A stretch of DNA of 6,224 nucleotides from assembly GCA_023390415.1 (NCBI GenBank), contig JAEWCW010000187.1, forward strand, positions 1 to 6,224, read 5' to 3'. The position numbers were made by a program, and so were the translations under genes. The notes under the pieces are model-generated. The model worked only from the letters and a program-made list of their open reading frames with translations. It was not told the DNA's origin and did not search any database. Origin of the DNA: Pseudomonadota bacterium (GTDB lineage: Bacteria; Pseudomonadota; Alphaproteobacteria; Sphingomonadales; Sphingomonadaceae). How positions within the stretch are numbered: the stretch's first letter is position 1; the number at the start of each line of letters is the position of its first letter. This document shows positions 1 through 4,558 of the stretch, piece after piece.

Positions 1-145
1 GGTTCATCTGGTTGACCAGGGGATAGACCACCGCGAGCGCGCCGACTCCGGCGGCGCTGACGGCAGCGATGTTGAGGAAGTCTCGCCGGCGGACACCACC
101 CTCGGGGGCTTCTGCCGGACTGTTTTCGTGCTCAAGCGTCGCCAT
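1..145 (-). CDS. petA: Rieske iron-sulfur subunit of cytochrome bc1, N-terminal part (cut by window edge)
   Basis: Encodes the electron-transferring 2Fe-2S subunit of ubiquinol-cytochrome c reductase, which passes electrons from ubiquinol to cytochrome c1 at the cytoplasmic membrane. Only the first 48 codons are present, so the cluster-binding CTHLGC and CSCHGS boxes lie outside the window. Visible: a short acidic N-terminus (MATLEHENS...), then a twin-arginine-type signal with RRRDFLN at about residues 19-25, then a hydrophobic anchor rich in Ala, Gly and Val up to about residue 43, ending YPLVNQMN. This is the standard start of bacterial Rieske proteins, which keep the Tat signal as a membrane anchor. 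The ATG at 145 has a GAAGG ribosome-binding sequence about 5 nt upstream on the minus strand. The gene points out of the window; petB and petC would be expected next, by family knowledge. It is divergent from the AbiF module and trmL. Confidence 0.87.
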   Translation of the reverse strand, partial: MATLEHENSPAEAPEGGVRRRDFLNIAAVSAAGVGALAVVYPLVNQMN

Positions 146-478
146 ACTGACCTTCAGCGAAATCAAACGGGATGCGGACGTTCGGGTCTCCGGCCCGGGC
201 GGCCGAAGCAAACATACGCGCCGACAGTGGCGGAGAGCCCGCCCTGCCGGTTCGCGGGGCCTGATAGACGCGGGGCATGGCCTTTGCCAACAGCCATTTT
301 CCGAAAGATCCGGGGGCCGGGCCGACACGCATTTGCCCCTCCCCTTTTATGGGGGGCTAAAGGCGGGGTGCGCGGCCACCCGGCGCGAGGCGGTGCGCCC
401 CATGGCGTCCGTCGAGGAAGACTCCCCGGCGCCTCCTCCCCCGCTTTCGGTTGAATTGTAGGCTTTTATGGACTAACT
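146..478. other. 333-nt gene-free stretch between petA and the AbiF RNA
   Basis: No convincing gene. The left half must contain the promoter and leader of petA (minus strand), but I see no clear -35/-10 pair. Two small minus-strand frames precede petA: 403-347 (18 codons) and 332-132 (66 codons, overlapping the petA start). Their coding status is doubtful (see findings). The right half, about 339-450, is extremely GC-rich with several helices that fold better as plus-strand RNA. A TTGAAT (451-456) and a TATGGA (467-472) lie just ahead of the pseudoknot RNA. The second would place a transcript start near 479, but neither makes a good promoter alone. Confidence 0.5.
339..450 (+). ncRNA. Possible structured GC-rich RNA or leader segment
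   Basis: Several helices can be drawn. (a) 339-344 with 351-356, loop TTTTAT, one G-U pair. (b) 365-373 with 393-401, nine continuous pairs including two G-U. (c) 404-407 with 430-433 enclosing short pairs 409-410/428-429 and 411-413/420-422, loop GAGGAA. A competing long-range helix joins 359-368 with 439-447 (nine pairs, one bulged G at 363) and would disrupt helix b. The G-U pairs of a and b become A-C mismatches on the minus strand, which favours a plus-strand transcript. A CCTCCTCCC anti-Shine-Dalgarno-like run sits at 432-440. High GC makes such folds common by chance, so this is only a candidate. I match it to no known RNA family. Confidence 0.25.
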
Positions 479-545
479 AGAGGCCAATCGAACCCGCCAG
501 GCCTCTGTCCCCACGGATATGCACACTTGGCGGGTCTTTTATTTC
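479..545 (+). ncRNA. H-type pseudoknot RNA upstream of AbiF (candidate RNA antitoxin)
   Basis: Stem 1 pairs AGAGGCC (479-485) with GGCCTCT (500-506), seven perfect Watson-Crick pairs. Stem 2 pairs ACCCGCCA (492-499), inside the stem 1 loop, with TGGCGGGT (528-535), eight perfect pairs. The two stems abut at 499/500 with no intervening base, so they can stack coaxially. Loop 1 is AATCGA (486-491) and loop 3 is 21 nt (507-527). This is a geometrically sound H-type pseudoknot. CTTTTATTT follows at 536-544, so the 3' end probably lies near 541-545, 28-32 nt before the AbiF start codon. From memory, an AbiF RNA motif has been described upstream of abiF genes, and AbiF-associated ncRNAs have been reported as antitoxins; I could not compare the sequence. 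Single copy, unlike the tandem repeats of ToxI. Promoter not clear: TATGGA at 467-472 would start the RNA near 479. Confidence 0.68.
492..544 (+). terminator. Intrinsic-terminator-like hairpin between the RNA and AbiF
   Basis: ACCCGCCA (492-499) and TGGCGGGT (528-535) form an eight-pair GC-rich stem directly followed by CTTTTATTT. Read alone it is a terminator with an unusually long, 28-nt loop. Read together with stem 1 it is the second helix of the pseudoknot. A leaky terminator here would keep the RNA in excess over the downstream mRNA, as in ToxIN-type systems. That role is inferred. Confidence 0.5.
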
Positions 546-572
546 TGGCCGAGCGCGCGCTACCCTTGCTGA

Positions 573-1484
573 ATGACGCGGCCATTCACGAAGCCCGTAA
601 TGACGATCGGCCAGCAGATTGCGCATCTGACCAGCCAAGGAATGCTCATCTCGGACGCGAGGCGAGCCGAGCATTGGCTTCGACACGTGAGCTACTATCG
701 CCTGAGCGCATATTGGCTGCCATTCGAGCACCCCAAGGAGCAAGCCGGCCCGCGCTTTGTGGCAGGTACGAATTTTGACACGGTGGTCGCTCTTTACGAG
801 TTCGATCGCCAGCTCCGATTGCTGGTTCTGGATGCGATCGAGAGAGTTGAAGTCGCGATACGCGGCAGCTGGGCATATGCTCTCGCAAATCGCGGCGGCC
901 CGCATGGATATCTGACCGCCTCCCTCTACTCGGACCGGCGACTTTTTCACGAGAACCTGTCTCGCCTTGCGCGCGACGTGGGCACCTCGCCTGAGACCTA
1001 TATCGATCATTATCGGCGCACCTACGACGACCCGGCAATGCCGCCGGTCTGGATGGTCGCCGAGATGATGTCGTTCGGCCAGCTTTCGCGCTGGTACTCC
1101 TCGCTTCAGGACCGGGCGCTCAGGAACGATATTGCTCGGCCTCTGGGCCTGCCCGAGACGATACTCGTACCGCTACTGAAGCACCTTTCCACCGTCCGAA
1201 ACAGCTGCGCACACCATGCGCGGCTGTGGAATCGCGGCTTTCTCATCCGGATGAAAGTGCCCACCAAGCCGGCTTCCTTGCGGCAGACCCTGGAGCCCCC
1301 GGCGGGTTCCGAGCCGGCACTGCTGTATAACAGCCTGGTGCTGATCGGTTACATGCTTCAGCAGGTGGACCCGGCCTCCAGCTGGAGATTGCAGCTGATA
1401 GCGCTGCTGAAGACTCACCCGACGGGCGCCCTGTCCGAAATGGGATTCCCGGCGGATTGGGAACGACGTCCGCTTTGGCGATAG
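573..1484 (+). CDS. abiF: Abi_2/AbiF-family HEPN protein, probable toxin RNase
   Basis: A 303-residue protein of the Abi_2 (AbiD/AbiF) family, known from phage abortive-infection loci and carrying a HEPN fold. Landmarks: FTKP (5-8) before the helix starting TIGQQIAHL; SYYRLSAYW (40-48), the family's hallmark; IERVEVAIRGSWAYALA (89-105) followed by GGPHGYL; PPVWMVAEMMSFGQLSRWY (157-175); and the HEPN RNase motif RNSCAHHARLWN (209-220), where R209 and H214 form R-x4-H. Length fits the family. Expected action is cleavage of host or viral RNA in the cytoplasm; the target is unknown. The ATG at 573 keeps the conserved KP segment but has no Shine-Dalgarno; the ATG at 600 has a weak GAAG ahead and is the alternative. 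It follows the pseudoknot RNA by about 30 nt. A 60-nt sample (781-840) is 58% GC against 73% in a trmL sample (1621-1680), suggesting acquisition by transfer. Confidence 0.94.
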   Translation: MTRPFTKPVMTIGQQIAHLTSQGMLISDARRAEHWLRHVSYYRLSAYWLPFEHPKEQAGPRFVAGTNFDTVVALYEFDRQLRLLVLDAIERVEVAIRGSWAYALANRGGPHGYLTASLYSDRRLFHENLSRLARDVGTSPETYIDHYRRTYDDPAMPPVWMVAEMMSFGQLSRWYSSLQDRALRNDIARPLGLPETILVPLLKHLSTVRNSCAHHARLWNRGFLIRMKVPTKPASLRQTLEPPAGSEPALLYNSLVLIGYMLQQVDPASSWRLQLIALLKTHPTGALSEMGFPADWERRPLWR

Positions 1485-1545
1485 CGGGCGGCCCGTTCGC
1501 AGGCCACTTTGCTCGCCGCCACAAGCCATTCTAGTGACAAAGATC

Positions 1546-2001
1546 ATGCGCATCGCCCTTTTCGAGCCGGACCAGGCCGGCAATGTCGGCACGATCCTCC
1601 GCACCGCGGCCTGTTTCGGCGTGCCGGTGGACGTGATCGAGCCCTGCGGCTTTCCCTGGGGCGACCGGGCGCTGAAGCGGGCGGGGATGGACTATGCCGA
1701 GCTCGCCGCGGTGACCCGCCATGCCGACTGGGCGGCGTTCGAGGCGGGGCTCGGCAGTCGGCTGGTGCTGCTGACCACGGCCGCGGACGCCCTCCCCCTG
1801 CCCGACGCGCTTTTCGAGCCCGGCGACACTTTGCTCCTCGGCTCCGAGAGCCGCGGCGCCCCGTCCCACGTCCACGCCCGCGCCGATCTCCGCGTGCGGA
1901 TCCCGCAGGTCGCGGGCACGCGCTCGCTCAACGTGGCGGTGGCGGCTGGGATCGGGCTAGCCGAGGCGCTGAGGCAGACCGGGAGGTGGCCGCAAGGCTG
2001 A
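1546..2001 (+). CDS. trmL: tRNA (cytidine/uridine(34)-2'-O)-methyltransferase
   Basis: A SPOUT-class enzyme that uses S-adenosylmethionine to methylate the ribose of the wobble nucleotide (C34/U34) of certain tRNA-Leu species in the cytoplasm. The 151-residue product starts MRIALFEPDQAGNVGTILR, the family's N-terminal strand and N-x-G motif, followed by IEPCGFPWGDRALKRAGMDY (31-50). The C-terminal trefoil-knot region has LLLGSESRGAP (97-107), RIPQVAGTRSLN (118-129) and AVAAGIGLAEALRQTG, which build the cofactor pocket. Length matches TrmL (about 150-160). I chose ATG 1546 because homologues begin M-x-I-x-L-[FY]; an in-frame GTG at 1534 adds four residues. Neither has a clear Shine-Dalgarno. 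It lies 61 nt after abiF and in the opposite orientation to petA. I recall trmL next to petA in sphingomonads, so abiF may have been inserted between them. Substrate identity rests on family membership alone. Confidence 0.94.
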   Translation: MRIALFEPDQAGNVGTILRTAACFGVPVDVIEPCGFPWGDRALKRAGMDYAELAAVTRHADWAAFEAGLGSRLVLLTTAADALPLPDALFEPGDTLLLGSESRGAPSHVHARADLRVRIPQVAGTRSLNVAVAAGIGLAEALRQTGRWPQG

Positions 2002-2071
2002 GCCGGCGCGCACCCCGCGCTTCGGGCGTCTTTTCATGCTATGGCGCGGGCTCTCAGGGGGGAGAGAGACG

Positions 2072-2896
2072 ATGCCGTACAGGCATGCGCATTATTACGT
2101 GCTGGCCGTGATGGGGGTGATCGTGGCCGGCTTCTGGCCGAGCTATTTCGCGGTCTGGGGCAGCGTTCCATGGCAGTTTCACGCCCACGGAGTGGCCGCG
2201 AGCCTGTGGGTGGCGGCTGTCGCCGCGCAGAGCTGGACGGCGCATCACAGGCAGCTGCCGCTCCACCGCGCCGTCGGCCGCGCCAGCCTGTTCCTCTTCC
2301 CGTTCCTGATCGGCGGCCTCGCCGCGATCATCGACGTCACCGCGAAGCGCTATGCCGGCGGCGATCCGGTGCGGGCGATGTTCGGCGGCTCGTTCCTGAT
2401 CGGCCTCGCGCTCGCCATCGCGGCCTATGTCACCGTCTATTATCGCGCGCTCAGATATCGGCGGAAGGTGTGGGTCCATGCCGGCTACATGCTGACGACG
2501 CCGCTCATCCTGTTCGAATCGCCGTTCAGCCGCCTGCTCAACATGTTCATGCCCGGCCTGGCGATCCGCGGGCCCGACGACCTTCCTCTAATCATGCCGG
2601 CGATCCTCTGGTCGATGGCGATCGAGCTCGCGATCGTCGCCGCCATCTGGCTGAAATATCGCGAGCGGGCCGCGCCCTTCCTGGTCGCCGGCGCCTTCAT
2701 CGCCGCGCAGATGCTGACGATGGGGCTGATGACCGAATCGACAATGCTTCGGAGCCTACTCGTGGCGCTGGGCGATGTGCCGAGCGAGGCGGTGGTGCTC
2801 GCCGGCCTGGCGCTCGGCGCACTCACCAGCTGGGCCGGCTGGACCGCAGGGAGGCGACCGGCCGTGCCGACCGGAGGCGCCGCGCAGCCGGCTTGA
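2072..2896 (+). CDS. Uncharacterised multi-pass inner-membrane protein
   Basis: A 274-residue protein, almost entirely hydrophobic helices. By eye, likely membrane segments are about 8-28, 40-56, 72-89, 104-124, 136-150, 172-195, 202-220 and 238-258, with a short Pro/Ala-rich cytoplasmic-looking tail (261-274). No enzyme motif is recognised. Notable polar residues sit at helix edges: HAH (5-7), FHAHG (36-40), AHHRQLPLHRAVGRAS (58-72) and WVHAGYM (134-140). The HR-x3-GR pattern resembles DUF2306-like membrane proteins, and paired histidines could bind heme, but both ideas are tentative. The ATG at 2072 is preferred over the in-frame ATG at 2036 because a strong GGGGGGAGAG lies directly upstream and homologous membrane proteins lack long leaders. 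It follows trmL by 70 nt in the same direction and may be cotranscribed. It converges with the desaturase, with paired hairpin repeats between them. Confidence 0.85.
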   Translation: MPYRHAHYYVLAVMGVIVAGFWPSYFAVWGSVPWQFHAHGVAASLWVAAVAAQSWTAHHRQLPLHRAVGRASLFLFPFLIGGLAAIIDVTAKRYAGGDPVRAMFGGSFLIGLALAIAAYVTVYYRALRYRRKVWVHAGYMLTTPLILFESPFSRLLNMFMPGLAIRGPDDLPLIMPAILWSMAIELAIVAAIWLKYRERAAPFLVAGAFIAAQMLTMGLMTESTMLRSLLVALGDVPSEAVVLAGLALGALTSWAGWTAGRRPAVPTGGAAQPA

Positions 2897-2933
2897 TCGG
2901 ATTCCGCGCCGCCCCGGGCCGTCCGCCGAACCC

Positions 2934-2959
2934 GTCATGCTGAACTTGCTTCAGCATCC
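2934..2959 (-). repeat. Dispersed hairpin repeat, left inverted copy
   Basis: A palindromic unit with stem ATGCTGAA (2937-2944) and TTCAGCAT (2950-2957) around a 5-nt loop. Read on the minus strand, GATGCTGAAGCAAGTTCAGC matches the unit at 2991-3016 in loop and inner stem, differing at the outer stem pairs. This looks like a REP-type intergenic repeat I associate with sphingomonad genomes (recognition from memory). Confidence 0.75.
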
Positions 2960-2990
2960 GGGCCGATGACCCGTGCGGGGCTCGAAGCTG

Positions 2991-3016
2991 GACCCTGAAA
3001 CAAGTTCAGGGTGACG
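2991..3016 (+). repeat. Dispersed hairpin repeat, right inverted copy
   Basis: Stem CCCTGAA (2993-2999) and TTCAGGG (3005-3011) around loop ACAAG, followed by TGACG. It is in inverted orientation to the unit at 2934-2959, 31 nt away, giving a BIME-like pair between convergent genes. GGGTGACG at 3009-3016 recurs at 3021-3028. The paired hairpins could act as a bidirectional mRNA end or stabiliser (inference). Confidence 0.75.
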
Positions 3017-3081
3017 GCGAGGGTGACGTCTGCGGGTGGGCGGTGGCCGGTTGCGGCGGGGATTCGGAGAATCGCCAAGCT

Positions 3082-4080
3082 CTAGCCGGAGCGGCTTGTG
3101 TCGGCCCATTGGCGTGACAGTTCGGCCTGGCCGGGCGCGGCAACGCTGAGCGCCCGATCCGTCAGCGGGGTGATGGCGGAGCGTGGCGGGAGGTTGGAAG
3201 GGACCTGCACGTCCCAGGCCAGCCCCAACCATTGGAGGAGCTGCACGAACCGAAAGCCCGGGTCCATCTGGCCGGGATACAGGCCATGTCGGGCCGAGGC
3301 CGGGAAAGCATGGTGGTTGCAGTGCCAGCTCTCCCCCATCGTCGGAATGGCGAGCCAGCCGATATTGTAGCCCTGGACTGCGGCATCCTCGACGAACCAA
3401 TCCTGGTGGCCGCGGCGATGAGCGACGTGAGCGATATACCAGTGCATGGTGAAGCAGACCGCCACCCGGACGACGACGCCCCAGACCACCCACGACCAGC
3501 CGCCGAGCGCGTAGAGGAGAAGCGCGACCGGTATTTGATGAAGCATCCAGGTGCGCTGCAGGAAGCGATAGAAGGGATCGTCGCTGATCCCCTCGCCCGC
3601 GTCGAAATCCGGCGGCCGGTCGAACTTCAGCTTGAAGTTCAGATAGTAGAACCCGTCCGCCAGCGCGGACTTGCCGTGCCGCAGGAACCAGTGGCAATCG
3701 GCCTGGCGCTGCGCCCAATCGCGGATGTCGTGCAATCCCACCGTCCATAGCGGGCCGCCCATGCCGACGAGAACTCCGACGTAGATCATCGCCCGCTCGA
3801 GCCATTTCGGACAATCGAAGCTGCGGTGGATCAGGCGCCGGTGGAAGCCGACCGAATGGCCGACGCAAAGCGTGAAGCCCGACAGGAGCAGGAAGACCAG
3901 AACCCCGCTCCAGCTGAAGAAGAGCGGGCCCAGGACGAGTGCGCCGGCGATGAACGACATGTTCCAGAGCGAGCGTGGAGCGTCCCATTGCAGGCGCCCG
4001 CTCGCGGCGTCCGCATTCTCCAGGTTGCCGAGGGAATTGACCTTGAAGGCCCCCTCGGCCGCTTCGCCTGCGACGATCAT
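3082..4080 (-). CDS. Membrane fatty acid (acyl-CoA type) desaturase
   Basis: A 332-residue integral-membrane di-iron desaturase that would introduce a double bond into acyl chains, tuning membrane fluidity. Residues 1-35 form a polar leader. Hydrophobic pairs lie at about 41-72 and 95-112, and again at about 184-212. Histidine cluster 1 is H75-x4-H80-x4-H85 (GHSVGFHRRLIH). Cluster 3 is WHCNHHAFP, with H253, H256 and H257. The usual HRxHH second cluster is replaced by H117-D-I-RDWAQRQADCH130, with H135 following. More histidines (213, 218, 221, 225) precede GYNIGW. The family assignment is firm; substrate, regiochemistry and electron donor are not readable. The ATG overlaps the ArsR gene's stop codon (ATGA, 4077-4080), so translation is probably coupled and both are controlled by the palindrome upstream of the repressor. 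It converges with the membrane-protein gene. Confidence 0.92.
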   Translation of the reverse strand: MIVAGEAAEGAFKVNSLGNLENADAASGRLQWDAPRSLWNMSFIAGALVLGPLFFSWSGVLVFLLLSGFTLCVGHSVGFHRRLIHRSFDCPKWLERAMIYVGVLVGMGGPLWTVGLHDIRDWAQRQADCHWFLRHGKSALADGFYYLNFKLKFDRPPDFDAGEGISDDPFYRFLQRTWMLHQIPVALLLYALGGWSWVVWGVVVRVAVCFTMHWYIAHVAHRRGHQDWFVEDAAVQGYNIGWLAIPTMGESWHCNHHAFPASARHGLYPGQMDPGFRFVQLLQWLGLAWDVQVPSNLPPRSAITPLTDRALSVAAPGQAELSRQWADTSRSG

Positions 4081-4397
4081 CGAGTCTCTCCTTCCTGCTG
4101 CTTCCGCTGCTTCTTCCGCTCCGCGCTGAGCTTGCGCGCTTCGGGACAGAATGGAGTCAGGAAGGCGTAAAGGTGGTTGGCGAGGTGATCCGCCGCGATC
4201 GAATAGATGATGTGCTGCCCGCGCTTCTGCTGATGGACGAGCCCCGCGTCGTAAAGCACTGCCAGATGCTTGGAGATGGACGGCATCGCCATGTCGAACT
4301 TCTGAGCGATCTCGCCCACCGTCATCGGCCCCCCGGCCAGATGGTTGAGGATGCGCCTTCGCGGCGTCGACGCGAGCGCCTTGAAAGCCTTTTCCAT
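4077..4397 (-). CDS. ArsR-family winged-helix repressor
   Basis: A 106-residue single-domain DNA-binding regulator. MEKAFKALASTPRRRILNHL (1-20) is the typical ArsR opening helix. The helix-turn-helix spans about 25-54 (MTVGEIAQKFDMAMPSISKH, then LAVLYDAGLV), and the wing is KRGQHIIYSI (59-68). A basic tail rich in Lys, Arg and Gln (90-103) follows. There is no ELCVCD metal-binding motif, so it is not an arsenic/zinc sensor of the classic kind; it resembles the SdpR/autorepressor group. The ATG at 4397 is chosen because it begins at the conserved domain and lies just inside the palindrome; the upstream in-frame ATG at 4427 would place the operator inside the coding region. It lacks a Shine-Dalgarno. 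First gene of a two-gene operon with the desaturase (ATGA overlap). It probably represses its own operon; the inducing signal is unknown, perhaps lipid-related from context. Confidence 0.93.
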   Translation of the reverse strand: MEKAFKALASTPRRRILNHLAGGPMTVGEIAQKFDMAMPSISKHLAVLYDAGLVHQQKRGQHIIYSIAADHLANHLYAFLTPFCPEARKLSAERKKQRKQQEGETR

Positions 4398-4403
4398 AGA
4401 TAA

Positions 4404-4419
4404 TTTCCTAATTAGGAAA
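4404..4419. promoter_or_regulatory. Perfect 16-bp palindromic operator of the ArsR-desaturase operon
   Basis: TTTCCTAATTAGGAAA is a perfect inverted repeat, AT-rich amid GC-rich DNA, 6 nt upstream of the ArsR start codon. ArsR-family dimers bind such symmetric sites, so it is the likely autoregulatory operator. Confidence 0.8.
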
Positions 4420-4432
4420 ACATGCAAGTCAA
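4404..4432 (-). promoter_or_regulatory. Candidate promoter of the ArsR-desaturase operon
   Basis: On the minus strand TTGACT (4432-4427) is a good -35 box. A 16-nt spacing leads to TAGGAA (4410-4405) as a weak -10 box inside the palindrome. Transcription would then start at or very near the ATG at 4397, giving a leaderless mRNA, which fits the absence of a ribosome-binding site. Repressor on the palindrome would block RNA polymerase directly. Confidence 0.45.
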
Positions 4433-4466
4433 TAGAAGTGCGGGGGCCGTTCCCGACCAGCCCCCC

Positions 4467-4495
4467 GGCCCTGAAACGAGTTCAGGGTGACGGCG
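4467..4495 (+). repeat. Third copy of the dispersed hairpin repeat
   Basis: Matches 2991-3019 over 29 nt with two differences: the second base, and one loop base (A to G). Stem CCCTGAA (4469-4475) and TTCAGGG (4481-4487), loop ACGAG, followed by TGACG. It lies between the lipoprotein stop codon and the ArsR promoter, so it could end or stabilise the lipoprotein transcript. No inverted partner is visible here. Confidence 0.75.
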
Positions 4496-4558
4496 CGAGG
4501 CGGGCTCGACGTTGCTGCCCCCTCCCAGCAGGCCGTGCCCTCCGTCGGGCCGACACCC

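Noticed and set aside
411..433. GAGGAAGACTCC resembling the conserved GAGGAAAGTCC of RNase P RNA
   Set aside because: Only this short match; none of the other conserved RNase P RNA segments occur nearby and the space is too small.
479..545. CRISPR repeat or tandem ToxI-like repeat array ahead of AbiF
   Set aside because: The pseudoknot unit occurs once; no tandem or spaced copies are visible in 440-572.
195..1495. GGGCGGCC present on both sides of the AbiF module as possible target duplication
   Set aside because: An 8-nt GC-only word is expected by chance in DNA of this composition and the left copy is far from the module.
1509..1537. TTGCTC/TAGTGA as a trmL promoter giving a leaderless mRNA
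   Set aside because: Spacing is right (17 nt) but the boxes match consensus too poorly to claim.
2041..2943. 300-codon plus-strand frame inside the membrane-protein gene
   Set aside because: Arg/Ala-rich shadow frame without a ribosome-binding site; the other frame encodes regular membrane helices.
2951..3988. 345-codon minus-strand frame overlapping the desaturase
   Set aside because: Low-complexity Arg/Pro/Gly product with no motif; the desaturase frame has all histidine clusters and extends across the same DNA.
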